Of a stretch of DNA of 64,000 nt, positions 6,865 through 16,364 are shown in pieces (positions within the stretch are counted from its first letter, which is position 1; the number at the start of each line of letters is the position of its first letter). Source of the DNA: Pantoea sp. Mb-10 (GTDB lineage: Bacteria; Pseudomonadota; Gammaproteobacteria; Enterobacterales; Enterobacteriaceae); assembly GCF_021272205.1 (NCBI RefSeq), contig NZ_JAJSDX010000006.1, positions 186,001-250,000 on the forward strand. Direction: 5' to 3'. The position numbers and the translations under genes are program-made. Under the pieces are notes generated by a model. The model was not told the origin of the DNA and did not search any database. It was given only the letters and a program-made list of their open reading frames with translations.

Positions 6865-8574
6865 CTACAGCGCTAACTGTTTCTTCAGGCGCTGAATTTC
6901 TGCATGCCACTGCTTTTGCAACGCGGGCTTTTGATGCTTGGGCTTACGTGCGAGGTCCTGCTCCAGCTTGCTTTCAAGATCCAGCAGCGCGATCAACCCT
7001 GCATCTTCATCCTCAGCCTGTTGCTCTGGCGCAGTGGGAGACGGCGCATCACGGTATGTTACCGCCTGTTCAGCGCGCAAACGTGCGCTGACTTCGGCGA
7101 AATCGTGCCATTCACTGAGTTTCTCTCCCTCAATCAGCCAAAAGCGAGTACAGGTGCTGGCGACCAGCTGGCGATCGTGCGAGACCAGAAGTACGGCGCC
7201 GGCAAACGCGTTAAGTGCGTCGGCAAGTTCATCTTTACCTGTCATGTCGAGATGATTAGTGGGTTCATCCAGAAGCAGGAGCGAATAACGTGCCAGCGTC
7301 AATCCGACAAACAGCAAGCGTGAACGCTCGCCCCCGCTTAGCGAGGCGATACGCTGCGGGTGGCGCGACCAGGGAAAACCTGCGCTAATCAGCGCCATTT
7401 TGCGTTGCTCCTCGCTGAGCGGGGCGAACTGCGCCAGCGCCTCATTGAGCGTATGCGCATCGTTTAACTGATGCAGGCTCTGATCGTAATAGCCGATGCG
7501 CGCGCGGGGGTGAAACATGGGATGCTGTTGCTGGAAAGCGCGCCACAGTAGGCGGAGAAGCGAGGATTTTCCGCTACCGTTTTGGCCGACGATGGCGATG
7601 CGATCGCCGCTTTTCACCTGCATGTCTGGCATTGTGAACAGGGTTGGCGCATCAGCGTGCGGACGAACCGACATGGCAGGCAACGCCAGAACGCGATCGG
7701 CCTCCAGTGCTTCGCCCTGCAGCTGGAGACGCCACGGATGGATTTCGCCTAAGGTCGTTTGTGATGCTTTTAACCAGGCGGCGCGTTTTTCCATCTGCTG
7801 CGCTTTACGCGATAGCCCTTCATTGTCATAGGCACGGCCCCACACGGCGAGTCGTTTGGCGCTTTTCACCACGCGGTCAATCTCCTTTTGTTCGGCCTGA
7901 AAGCGCAAAGCATTGGCCTCATCTTGTGCGGCCAGCGATGCGCGCGCCGCCGAACAGGGCTGGCGAAACGCGTGAAGAGCGCCATCGCGCAGGATCCAGC
8001 TGCAATCAGTGACGTTGTCCAGCAAGGTGGCGTCGTGAGAAACCATGACAAAACTTCCGTTCCAGCCCGTGAGAAATTGCTCTAACCAGAGCAGGGTTGG
8101 CAGATCGAGATGGTTGCCAGGCTCATCCAGCAGCAGGAGGTCGGGCTGACGAATCAGCGCGCGGGCCAGCATCAGTCGCATATGCTGGCCGCCGCTTAGG
8201 GTGTCAGCGGTTTGCCGGAGCTGATGAGGAAGAAAGCCGAGCGACTGCAGCAGCGCTTCTGCTCGCCAGCCTTCGCTTACGCGTTGTGATAAAGGCAGCT
8301 TTTCCAGCACGCCCTCCAGCAGCGTTATCTGCTGCAAGTGGGGCGGAAGGTGTTGTTCTATGCGCGCCAGCAAACAGTGATTTGCCAGCGTGACGCTGCC
8401 GCGCGCGCCGTCGAGTTCACCGCTTAAAATCTTTAGCAGGGTACTCTTGCCGGTGCCGTTATCGCCCAGTAGGCCAATTTTATCGCCTTTGTGCAGGGTG
8501 AAATTGAGGTCGTTAAACAGCGGCCCAAAGGCGTTATCAAAGCCAATAGCCTGTGCAGAAAGAAGTGTGCTCAT
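6865..8574 (-). CDS. ABC-F family ATPase
   Basis: The 569-residue soluble protein has two ABC ATPase domains in one chain and no membrane part, the layout of ABC-F translation factors that act at the ribosome. Domain 1 has Walker A GDNGTGKST, signature LSGGQ and Walker B LLLLDEPGNHLD. A charged linker (about 200-280) joins it to domain 2 with Walker A GQNGSGKSS, signature LSGGE and LLLLDEPTNHLD. The first domain has Gly instead of Thr after DEP. The charged C-terminus (KLEQDLARKPKHQK) is predicted coiled coil. It is shorter than YheS and not clearly Uup or EttA, so no symbol is given. Confidence 0.85.
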   Translation of the reverse strand: MSTLLSAQAIGFDNAFGPLFNDLNFTLHKGDKIGLLGDNGTGKSTLLKILSGELDGARGSVTLANHCLLARIEQHLPPHLQQITLLEGVLEKLPLSQRVSEGWRAEALLQSLGFLPHQLRQTADTLSGGQHMRLMLARALIRQPDLLLLDEPGNHLDLPTLLWLEQFLTGWNGSFVMVSHDATLLDNVTDCSWILRDGALHAFRQPCSAARASLAAQDEANALRFQAEQKEIDRVVKSAKRLAVWGRAYDNEGLSRKAQQMEKRAAWLKASQTTLGEIHPWRLQLQGEALEADRVLALPAMSVRPHADAPTLFTMPDMQVKSGDRIAIVGQNGSGKSSLLRLLWRAFQQQHPMFHPRARIGYYDQSLHQLNDAHTLNEALAQFAPLSEEQRKMALISAGFPWSRHPQRIASLSGGERSRLLFVGLTLARYSLLLLDEPTNHLDMTGKDELADALNAFAGAVLLVSHDRQLVASTCTRFWLIEGEKLSEWHDFAEVSARLRAEQAVTYRDAPSPTAPEQQAEDEDAGLIALLDLESKLEQDLARKPKHQKPALQKQWHAEIQRLKKQLAL

Positions 8575-8885
8575 GTGCTTACTCGTGAGTTACAGGCGTG
8601 AAAGTGCCTGACGTCAATAACCGCTGACGACAACCCGGTAAGCCGGAGGAAGAGACAAAATGTTAGGGTTAACTTCGCTCAGGCGGATTATCGCAGCACG
8701 AATGCAGAGATAGCTGAGCGCGGCCAATCGCCATAAAAGTGTGAGTGAACATACAATTCACACGGGGGCATAGCGATCCTCCTTATTTTAAGTTGAGAGT
8801 AAACGGTGAGGCGATGATAGATCGTGCAAGGATGTTAAGCCAGTGTTAAATCGCAGCGCCGATGAGCGCTGCGATCCCCAAGCCC
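8575..8885. other. Spacer between the ABC-F gene and blc
   Basis: The 311 bp hold the ABC-F promoter region (reverse strand). A 17-codon forward frame at 8660-8713 follows a good GGAGG, but nothing else supports it. A perfect 10-bp stem, ATCGCAGCGC / GCGCTGCGAT, at 8850-8875 sits just past the blc stop and probably ends blc transcription, though its T-run is weak. Confidence 0.45.
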
Positions 8886-9413
8886 TTAGCGCTGGTTGAC
8901 CCAGATCAGCTCGTCAACCGGGAAGCCAAGCGATTTAGCCAGCGCGAGGTAGCGCTGTTTGACGTCCTCGGGCACGGTGGGCTGGCGCGATAATATCCAG
9001 AGATAACCGCGATTGGGGCCGCTGACAAGGGCGTACTGATAATCGTCATCCAGTGCGATAACGTTATAGCCGCCGTAAAACGGCCCAAAGAAAGAAACTT
9101 TCAAGGCGGCGGTGTGGCGATCGCCCGTGAAGTACGCTTTACCTTCACTCTCGCTCCACGCTTTTTTCTTCACATCGTATCCACGATTCACCACCCCGAT
9201 GCCGCCATCGCTGCGTTCGGTATAGGTTGCGGTAACGTGATCTTTACCGCGCTCAAAACGGTGATCGAGACGCGCAATTTCATACCACTTCCCTAAATAG
9301 CGGCTGGCATCAAAATGCGTAATGGGTTGAACACCGCGCGGCGGCGTGGGAGATTTACAGGCCACCAGCGTGACGGTTAATGCGGCCACGGCCGCGACAG
9401 GCCAAAGTTTCAT
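8886..9413 (-). CDS. blc: Outer-membrane lipocalin Blc
   Basis: The 175-residue lipoprotein has a signal peptide ending in the lipobox LVAC (Cys near 19) and a lipocalin barrel. The first conserved lipocalin motif is YLGKWYEIARLDHRFE; later blocks FFGPFYGGYNVI and YLWILSR are typical of bacterial Blc. Blc binds lysophospholipids and fatty acids at the outer membrane and is usually expressed in stationary phase. The ribosome site AAGGAG lies just before the ATG. It is monocistronic. Confidence 0.93.
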   Translation of the reverse strand: MKLWPVAAVAALTVTLVACKSPTPPRGVQPITHFDASRYLGKWYEIARLDHRFERGKDHVTATYTERSDGGIGVVNRGYDVKKKAWSESEGKAYFTGDRHTAALKVSFFGPFYGGYNVIALDDDYQYALVSGPNRGYLWILSRQPTVPEDVKQRYLALAKSLGFPVDELIWVNQR

Positions 9414-9481
9414 TGCTGCTCCTTGTTTTCTTATCCGTTACCTTGCGGCAAGTCTCAGCACTGAGTATAGGCAATCACAGG

Positions 9482-10183
9482 TTATTCGCGACGACCGTCT
9501 GGCTGCGCGGAAGCCGCTTTTTCAGGTTCTGCCGGCACCAGCGGTTCGTCAATCGCCACCGTATGACCCGATTTGAGCAGCTGGATATCCATAATCACGT
9601 AAAGCATGGTGGTGATAAACAGTGAAATGACGCTGCCAATCACGCCGCTGGTGGTAAAGGTGAAAAAGTTGTACATCACCACCCACGTAATGCAAATGAA
9701 CAGCGCTAGCGCAATGTGGATCGCCGACTGGGAGTAGTGCGTGGTGCGCGAGCCCATGCCGTGAATTTGCAGACTGAGGTTTTCTCCGCTGTATTTTTCC
9801 AGCACCCGAATGCTCTGCTCCCAGCTGTGCAGGCGACGTGCGCTGCTGCGGTTGGAAAACAGATAAAGCAGTGAAACAAACAGACCCGAAAACGCGATCA
9901 ACACCGGGACGGCTTCCAGCGCCCAAGCCAGACTGCGATGGGTGGAAGCCTGTGGCGTCAGATCCAGCGTCAGGGATGCGCCCAGTGCGGTATAGAGAAA
10001 AACAAACAGCGCCAAAAACAGCGCGTTGCGCCGCCAGTCGAGGTCGGCTTCATGGCGCTTTTGCTGGCGGGCCACCTCCAGCGCCTGGCGAAGGCGCGGC
10101 GCGTCGTGGTCAATGTATTCAAGCGGCTCGCCGAGTAAGCCTTCTAAAAAGGGACGATCGGCGGCATCAAGAGGGGTTTGCAT
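9482..10183 (-). CDS. Four-helix inner-membrane protein of unknown function
   Basis: The 233-residue protein has a charged cytoplasmic N-terminus (about 55 residues), two membrane helices (NALFLALFVFLYTALGASL and the AVPVLIAFSGLFVSLLYLF region), a soluble loop with RRLHSWEQSIRVLEKYSGE, then two more helices (SAIHIALALFICITWVV and SGVIGSVISLFITTMLYVI) and a polar tail. The ATG at 10183 is chosen because AGGA lies about 7 bases upstream; in-frame ATGs further upstream are less well placed. No family was recognised and neighbours give no hint of function. Confidence 0.65.
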   Translation of the reverse strand: MQTPLDAADRPFLEGLLGEPLEYIDHDAPRLRQALEVARQQKRHEADLDWRRNALFLALFVFLYTALGASLTLDLTPQASTHRSLAWALEAVPVLIAFSGLFVSLLYLFSNRSSARRLHSWEQSIRVLEKYSGENLSLQIHGMGSRTTHYSQSAIHIALALFICITWVVMYNFFTFTTSGVIGSVISLFITTMLYVIMDIQLLKSGHTVAIDEPLVPAEPEKAASAQPDGRRE

Positions 10184-10258
10184 AAACATCCTGGTCATCA
10201 ATACGTGATGCGTCAGTGTAGCGCAAAACGTAGTGAGAATGCGGTTGCGTTGGGCAAA

Positions 10259-10552
10259 TCAATGCTGCGTGTGGCGACGAATTTTATCGCGATTGCGGAA
10301 AACATGTCTGACGTTATCAACGTCTTTAAGGATGATGGCATCGCGGCTAAAGGTTTGGATACTTTTTCGCACCTCCGCAATAGCCCGCTGGAGTGCGTGT
10401 TGGCGTTTGGGATCGCTTTCGCAAGACGCCATATCGTTCAGCTTATTGAGCAGCGCGGAATCCGATACCGAACCCGTTTCGAGTAATTGCAGTATGGCAT
10501 CGCCCATCAGGATGTCGGTCAGTCGCTCTTCATCACTTCGGTATAAATTCAT
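10259..10552 (-). CDS. AriR/YmgB-like small helical protein
   Basis: The 97-residue protein matches the helical plan of the YmgB/AriR family: a helix with GDAILQLLETGSVSDSALLNKL, then a second helix SDPKRQHALQRAIAEVRKSI. E. coli AriR influences biofilm and acid resistance and belongs to a set induced through small regulator circuits. Here the C-terminus is longer by about 25 charged residues (FRNRDKIRRHTQH). It stands directly downstream of ydeP on the same strand, with 271 bp between. Family assignment rests on pattern similarity, not a search. Confidence 0.55.
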   Translation of the reverse strand: MNLYRSDEERLTDILMGDAILQLLETGSVSDSALLNKLNDMASCESDPKRQHALQRAIAEVRKSIQTFSRDAIILKDVDNVRHVFRNRDKIRRHTQH

Positions 10553-10823
10553 TCTCAGTACCTGTCTACGCTCGTCGGGTATCCTCGTTAGTGCATTGTT
10601 TCACGCGTCTCGCCGTTGGCATGAGGGGGATCACTCTACAGGCTGAGGTGAAAGTTATACAAAGCGTCGAAGCGCGTACAAGAATATGGCGTCATTACAG
10701 ACGCATTTTTTTAGCAGAAAGTGCGAAAAAAATGCGGTGGGCGCTGTTTAGGAATGCTTAACCCGGCGTTCTGACACAGCGCTCTGCGTCGGCAGGAATG
10801 CAGCCGACGCGGAACGCAGGCGG

Positions 10824-13151
10824 TTAACGTCTTGTGCCTGCACTTTCGGCTTGCGTAGCCATCGTGTGTTCCAGCATCACGGGAATGCTCTTATAGGCCG
10901 GAATGCCACTTTTTGTGTCGTGACTGTCCAGCGGGACCATGATGTTTGCCTCCGGATAATAAGCGGCCACCGAGCCGGGCGCCATGTCATATACCACGAC
11001 GGTGAGATTATTCATTCGCCGCTCGGTGCGATTTCCCTGTGGATCAAGCGCAATCATGTTCACGGTATCGCCAACGCGCAGACTGCGGCTCTCGGCTTCG
11101 TCAGCGGAAATAAACAGCACGTCGCGCCGCCCGCTAACGCCGCGGTAGCGATCGTTAAGGCCGTACAAGGTTGTATTGTACTGATCGTGACTGCGCAGCG
11201 TAGTGAGCACTAAATCGTGACATTGTAACGAGCGTGGATCTTCATTAATGCCTTCCATCACTTTGAACTGGGCCCGGCCGGTTGGCGTCAACCACTCGCG
11301 TTTTGCCGCCGCATTGTATAAATGGAAGCCACCGGGCTGCATCACGCGACGATTGAAGTCTTTAAATGCAGGAAAGACCGCCTCAATGGCATCGCGGATG
11401 AAGCTGTAATCGTTGACCATTTTGTCCCAGTTTACCCGCGTATGTGGCAGCGTGGCTTTTGCTAGCGCGGCGACCAGCGCGGGCTCTGATTTAAGGTGAG
11501 GCGAAACCGGCTTCAGTGCACCGCGTGAGGCGTGCACCATCGACATTGAGTCCTCTACCGTCACGCTCTGCTCACCCGAGCCTTGTTCGTCAATCTCCGT
11601 GCGGCCCAGTACTGGGAAAAGGTAGCTGTGTTTGGCCATCAGCAGGTGAGAGCGATTGAGCTTGGTGGCCATGTGCACCACCAGATCAAGCTTACGCATG
11701 GCGGCAAAAGTGGCTTGGGGATCGGATATCGCTTCGGCGAGATTCCCGCCCAGGCAGAGTAGCGCCTGTGATTTGCCCTCCTGAATAGCTTTGATCGCCG
11801 CAACCGCGCCGTGACCGTGACGCTGAGGGGGTTTAAACCCAAACACCTTTTCCAGGCTGTCCAGCAGGGTTTGCGACGGAATTTCCGTGATGCCCACGGT
11901 GCGATCCCCTTGGACATTCGAATGACCGCGCAGCGGGCAGATGCCGGCGCCGCGCTTGCCAATATTACCGCGCATTAAAAGCAAATTGGCGATTTGCTGC
12001 ACGTTTTGCGTCCCGTACTGATGCTGGGTGATGCCCATGCCGTAACAAATAATGGTGTTTTCTGCCGCCGCATAGAGTCGGGCAATATTCTGGATCTCTG
12101 CTTTGTCCATGCCGGACACTTTCAAAATGTGCGGCCAATCGGTGTTATTCAGATCCTGCTTGAGTGCGTCAAATCCCTCGGTGTGTTGCTGAATAAACGC
12201 TTCATCCAGCACCGGCTTCTCGCCTGCGGCAATTGCCTCCTCGTGCATGGAGAGCAAAATTTTCATCACGCCTTTCAGCATGGCCGCGTCTCCCCCCACG
12301 CGCACTTTGTAATAGGTAGAGGCGAGCTGAGTGGAGCTCATGGAGAGCATTTCAATCGGACTCTGCGGTGAGGTAAAACGCTCCAGTCCGCGCTCGCGCA
12401 GCGGATTGATCGCCACAATCGTGGCGCCGCGCTTCGCCACGTCACGGAGGGTCGCCAGCATGCGCGGATGGTTAGTGCCGGGATTATGCCCGATGCACAG
12501 CACCAGATCGCAATGATCAAAATCGTCGAGCTGAACGGTGCCTTTGCCGACGCCAATGGATTCAGGCAGGCCCACGCTGGTGGGTTCGTGGCACATATTG
12601 GAACAATCCGGGAAGTTGTTGGTGCCGTATTCCCGCGCAAACAGCTGCCATAAAAACGCGGCTTCATTCGATGCCCGGCCAGAAGTATAAAACTCCACGC
12701 TGTCGGGATCCTCGTAGCTGCGCAGCCGTGCGCCAATTTCAGCAAAAGCGGTTTCCCATTCAATGGGCTGATACGTATCGCTGGCCGCATCGTATTTCAT
12801 CGGATGGGTCAGGCGGCCTTCGCCCTCAAGCTCGAAGGCATTACGCTGCCAGAGCTCGGTCACGGTATGCGCGGCAAAAAATTCCGGCGTGGTGCGTTTG
12901 CTGGTGGCCTCCCAAGAGACGGCTTTCGCCCCGTTTTCGCAGAACTCAAAGGAAGAGGTATGTTGCGGGTCAGGCCATGCGCAGCCGGGGCAATCAAAAC
13001 CCTGCGGCTGGTTAACTTTGAAGAGGGCGATGGCATCTTGCTTCAACGCCATCTGGCGGCGTACCGCATCGGCAACCGCTTTAAGTGCGCCCCAGCCACC
13101 TGCCGATCCGCCATAGGGGGCAATGCCAATATTACGATTTCGTTCTTTCAT
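10824..13151 (-). CDS. ydeP: YdeP-type molybdopterin oxidoreductase
   Basis: The 775-residue protein belongs to the FdhF/YdeP branch of the bis-MGD molybdoenzyme superfamily. It lacks the N-terminal four-cysteine iron-sulfur motif of formate dehydrogenase H; only CPGCAWPD is present. Recognisable segments include the [10 protein letters not shown] and [12 protein letters not shown] blocks, the [11 protein letters not shown] block and the C-terminal MGD-binding [15 protein letters not shown]. In E. coli ydeP is induced by EvgA and contributes to acid resistance. An evgAS-type pair is present 39 kb away in this window. The substrate is not known for any YdeP. Confidence 0.88.
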   Translation of the reverse strand: MKERNRNIGIAPYGGSAGGWGALKAVADAVRRQMALKQDAIALFKVNQPQGFDCPGCAWPDPQHTSSFEFCENGAKAVSWEATSKRTTPEFFAAHTVTELWQRNAFELEGEGRLTHPMKYDAASDTYQPIEWETAFAEIGARLRSYEDPDSVEFYTSGRASNEAAFLWQLFAREYGTNNFPDCSNMCHEPTSVGLPESIGVGKGTVQLDDFDHCDLVLCIGHNPGTNHPRMLATLRDVAKRGATIVAINPLRERGLERFTSPQSPIEMLSMSSTQLASTYYKVRVGGDAAMLKGVMKILLSMHEEAIAAGEKPVLDEAFIQQHTEGFDALKQDLNNTDWPHILKVSGMDKAEIQNIARLYAAAENTIICYGMGITQHQYGTQNVQQIANLLLMRGNIGKRGAGICPLRGHSNVQGDRTVGITEIPSQTLLDSLEKVFGFKPPQRHGHGAVAAIKAIQEGKSQALLCLGGNLAEAISDPQATFAAMRKLDLVVHMATKLNRSHLLMAKHSYLFPVLGRTEIDEQGSGEQSVTVEDSMSMVHASRGALKPVSPHLKSEPALVAALAKATLPHTRVNWDKMVNDYSFIRDAIEAVFPAFKDFNRRVMQPGGFHLYNAAAKREWLTPTGRAQFKVMEGINEDPRSLQCHDLVLTTLRSHDQYNTTLYGLNDRYRGVSGRRDVLFISADEAESRSLRVGDTVNMIALDPQGNRTERRMNNLTVVVYDMAPGSVAAYYPEANIMVPLDSHDTKSGIPAYKSIPVMLEHTMATQAESAGTRR

Positions 13152-13358
13152 TACGCCTTACCTTACTGTTTTCGTTCTTTTTAGCCTGGGTCAGGCTGCG
13201 GGGTTCGCAAGCGCAGGGGCAGCTGTGAGGCGTTTTTATGTTTTCAGAATGTTACGGCGCTGCGGTCGAATCGTGCGTTTTCGGCAAGTGCCTTTATGGG
13301 CAGCGGCGGGATGCGCTATAACAATGACGTTAATGATTATGCGCAACGCGAGGTCTGT

Positions 13359-14558
13359 ATGAAGGTAGAACAAAGCGCCACGGACAGCGCTGACTGCTGT
13401 ATTGTGGGTGCCGGTCCGGCAGGATTGATGTTGGCGTATCTGCTGGCCCGCGCGGGGCTGCGCGTCACGGTGATTGAAAAGCACGCGGATTTTTTACGCG
13501 ACTTTCGCGGCGATACCATCCACCCGTCAACGCTTGAAATCATGCACCAGCTGGGCTTGCTTGAGGAATTACTCACGCTGCCACATCAGCGGGTAGAAAA
13601 GCTGGAGGCGGAGATCGGCGGGCAGAAGATCACCCTGGCGGATTTTTCTCGCCTGCCGGTCACGTGCCGCTTTATCGCTTTTATGCCGCAGTGGGATTTC
13701 CTTACTTTTTTGGCAGAGAAGGCCGCCGCCTTTCCCGGCTTTACGCTGATGCACTCCACGCGCTTCGAGCAGCTGGTCTATGACAACAACGGGCTGAGCG
13801 GCGTGGAGATCAAACGCGGCAGCGATACCCTGATGATACGCACGCGATTGGTGATCGGGGCCGATGGCCGCCATTCGCGGGTACGCGCGGCCGCCGGGCT
13901 CACCAGCCAAAGTTTCGGGGCACCGCGTGATGTGGTGTGGTTCCGGTTGAGCAAACAACCCGGCGATCCGAGCTTGGGCGTCGGCCATAATGGACCGAAG
14001 CAGAATATGATTTTAATTGACCGCGATGACTACTGGCAGTGCGGTTATAGCATTGAGAAGGGCCAGTTCGAGGGGCTAAAAGCGGCGGGGTTGCCTGGCT
14101 TTAAAGCGATACTGGCTGAGGCGATACCGTTTAACGCAGAAAGACTGGCGGAAGTGGATGACTGGGACCAGCTTAAACTGCTGTCGATCCGTATCGATCG
14201 CTTAGATGCGTGGATGAAGCCGGGGATTTTATGCATTGGCGATGCCGCACATGCCATGTCGCCGATTGGCGGCGTGGGGGTGAATCTGGCGATTCAGGAT
14301 GCGGTTGCAGCGGCCAATGTGCTTATCCGCCCGCTCAGACGAGGCAAGGTTACGCTGCGCGATTTGCGGCGGGTACAGAAGCGTCGACAATTCCCCACCG
14401 TGGCAACGCAATTTTTGCAGATTAAAATGAGCGGACGTAAACGTCAGGGACGCCCGTCCGGTAAAATGCCGAAGATGATTGGCCGTATGCCGTTTTTGCG
14501 CTATCTGTTTGGCCGCTTAATTGGGCTGGGGTTTCGCACCGAACGGCCAAAATACTGA
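13359..14558 (+). CDS. FAD-dependent aromatic monooxygenase (PHBH fold)
   Basis: The 399-residue flavoprotein has the N-terminal dinucleotide-binding motif CIVGAGPAGLMLAYLLARAG with IEKH at the end of strand 2, the VIGADGRHSRVR (DG) motif and the LCIGDAAHAMSPIGGVGVN (GD) motif. This set defines group A flavin monooxygenases that hydroxylate aromatic rings. The substrate cannot be read from the sequence. The ATG at 13359 is used because it is followed directly by the FAD domain; an in-frame ATG at 13296 would add 21 unrelated residues. It is divergent from ydeP. Confidence 0.85.
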   Translation: MKVEQSATDSADCCIVGAGPAGLMLAYLLARAGLRVTVIEKHADFLRDFRGDTIHPSTLEIMHQLGLLEELLTLPHQRVEKLEAEIGGQKITLADFSRLPVTCRFIAFMPQWDFLTFLAEKAAAFPGFTLMHSTRFEQLVYDNNGLSGVEIKRGSDTLMIRTRLVIGADGRHSRVRAAAGLTSQSFGAPRDVVWFRLSKQPGDPSLGVGHNGPKQNMILIDRDDYWQCGYSIEKGQFEGLKAAGLPGFKAILAEAIPFNAERLAEVDDWDQLKLLSIRIDRLDAWMKPGILCIGDAAHAMSPIGGVGVNLAIQDAVAAANVLIRPLRRGKVTLRDLRRVQKRRQFPTVATQFLQIKMSGRKRQGRPSGKMPKMIGRMPFLRYLFGRLIGLGFRTERPKY

Positions 14559-14604
14559 GAGTGGAAAAGAGGGCCAGGCAGGCGCCAAACGCCTGCCTGC
14601 ACGA

Positions 14605-15066
14605 TCAGTGACGCAGACGATAAATATCGGCGAAGTAGAGAAACCCTTTTTTCTCACGCTGCGCGGCGAGCCGCGCTTTCTCTTGGTCGGTCAGCAGCGG
14701 TTCCGACATCAACTGGTCAATGAATGCATCACGCACGTGCACTTCCATATACCAATCGCCGGTATAGCAATTTTTAAGCGCGCCTTTATCAATGTCTTTT
14801 GCGCGGTAAGACGGATTGATATGGAAAAAAAAGAAAAAATTACACACGGCAAAAATAGCGCCGCACACCACATACTCCGTCATGCCGAACGAGTCCGAAT
14901 AGATGAGCAGCGCCATGGTCAATATGAACAGCGCCCACATGAGGCCAAATAAGCCGGGATACTCTTTGATAAACGACGTATCAAAATAGGGCCGGTCGTT
15001 ACGCTTTTCTGCAAGATTAATTCTGTCCAGCTCAGCTTGTAAAACATCATCCAGGGTATTACGCAT
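14605..15066 (-). CDS. ylaC: YlaC-family inner-membrane protein
   Basis: The 153-residue protein has two membrane helices (about 40-60 and 65-85) after a cytoplasmic N-terminus. The pattern FIKEYPGLFG, then the cluster NFFFFFHINPSYR, DID and CYTGDWYM matches E. coli YlaC block for block. YlaC has no established function. The ribosome site GAGGCGG precedes the ATG. It is convergent with the FAD monooxygenase and lies just downstream of yddG in the same direction. Confidence 0.82.
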   Translation of the reverse strand: MRNTLDDVLQAELDRINLAEKRNDRPYFDTSFIKEYPGLFGLMWALFILTMALLIYSDSFGMTEYVVCGAIFAVCNFFFFFHINPSYRAKDIDKGALKNCYTGDWYMEVHVRDAFIDQLMSEPLLTDQEKARLAAQREKKGFLYFADIYRLRH

Positions 15067-15153
15067 TTTACCGCCTCGGTTATCTCTTCCTTAATGTGCA
15101 ACGCCGTAAGTTTAACAGATCTTATCCCTGCGCCGGGCTCACCTTTTCAGCAC

Positions 15154-16056
15154 CTACGCTGACGATTCACGCCGCGGCGACGCTGCGCGTGTAGACCACC
15201 AGCAGAGCAGCGATCCCACGCTCACCATTGCTGCTCCCTGCCAGAATGATAACGGCAGCGGCGTCTGCAGCATAACGGCGGCCAGCAGCGCGGAAAGCAC
15301 CGGAATGAAATACGACGCAGCGGCCAACAGCGTAACGTTACCGTGCAGAATGCCGGTATTCCAGGCCGCATAGCCACCGCCCATCGCCAGCGCGGCAAAA
15401 ATCAGACACAGCCATGTGCGCGGAGAAGGCGCAACGAGAGGTTGGGGCGAGAACAAAAAGGTGAGCCACAACGCTAAGGCGGTCAGCACAAAAAACAGCG
15501 TAATGCCGTTACATCCCTGCGCCATTTTTTTCGTTACCACACAATAGATCGCCCAAATCATCGCGCCGCACAACGCCAGCCCGAAGCTCAACGGATTATC
15601 CATGATATTTTCGTGCATATCGTGCCATGAGAATCCATGGTCAGCGGCCAGTACGCGACATATACCGATCACCGCAAGCAGCAGACCGGGAACCATCAGC
15701 AGACTCACTTTTTGCCGATAAACCAGCACGGTCAGCCCGATGGTCATTCCCGGCCACAGATAGTTCACCATGCCCACCTCAATGGCCTGCTGGTGGGAGT
15801 GGGTAAAACCCAGCGACAGCGACAGACAGATCTCATACAGCACGAACAGCGTGCTGCCGAGCACCAGATAGGCGCGAGGGAACGTTCTCAGATTGGGTAG
15901 CCCCACGGTTAACGCCAGGATAACGGCGCTGGCGCTGTAAATCAGCGCGGCTCCGGCAATGGGGCCAACGCCGTCGCTGACGCTTTTAATCAATCCGACG
16001 AGCGTACTCCAGAGAAAAATGGCGAACAGTCCCGTTAGGGTGGCGCGTCGCTGCAT
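15154..16056 (-). CDS. yddG: YddG aromatic amino-acid exporter (DMT/EamA)
   Basis: The 300-residue protein with ten membrane helices has two EamA repeats. Key stretches match E. coli YddG: IFLWSTLVGLIKSVSDGVGP, HQQAIEVGMVNYLWPG, then YAAWNTGILHGNVTLLAAASYFIPVLSA. YddG exports phenylalanine, tyrosine and tryptophan and some toxic analogues. GGGAG lies about 9 bases before the ATG. It is divergent from the gene at 16365, with a 308-bp spacer. Confidence 0.92.
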   Translation of the reverse strand: MQRRATLTGLFAIFLWSTLVGLIKSVSDGVGPIAGAALIYSASAVILALTVGLPNLRTFPRAYLVLGSTLFVLYEICLSLSLGFTHSHQQAIEVGMVNYLWPGMTIGLTVLVYRQKVSLLMVPGLLLAVIGICRVLAADHGFSWHDMHENIMDNPLSFGLALCGAMIWAIYCVVTKKMAQGCNGITLFFVLTALALWLTFLFSPQPLVAPSPRTWLCLIFAALAMGGGYAAWNTGILHGNVTLLAAASYFIPVLSALLAAVMLQTPLPLSFWQGAAMVSVGSLLCWWSTRAASPRRESSA

Positions 16057-16364
16057 GGTGATGACTCCCTTTTGCGTTGAGTGAGGACCGCCGCCTCACC
16101 GCGATGAAATACGCCCAGCAGACGCGTCAAGGCGCTCGACGATGAGCAGAAGGCGATTTCAGCCTGAAATCGCCAGCCTGACGCGTTTTATTGCGGATGG
16201 CTCCCTTACCGTCACACAGCGTTAAGTTAATTTTAATCTTTGCCGGGTAAAGTGGCTTCATGTTTAACCGAGGTTAAACATGATCGGTATCCTCTCGCTG
16301 CTACAGAACTTCAGACCAAAGTCTGCGTCTGACAGGCAGTGCGTTATCCTGCTGGAGTGCTCGT

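Noticed and set aside
7517..8393. Plus-strand frames inside the ABC-F gene
   Set aside because: They are antisense to a full-length, motif-complete ABC-F protein and have no supporting features.
13296..13358. Earlier start for the FAD monooxygenase
   Set aside because: The extra 21 residues are not part of any FAD domain; ATG at 13359 sits directly before the conserved region.
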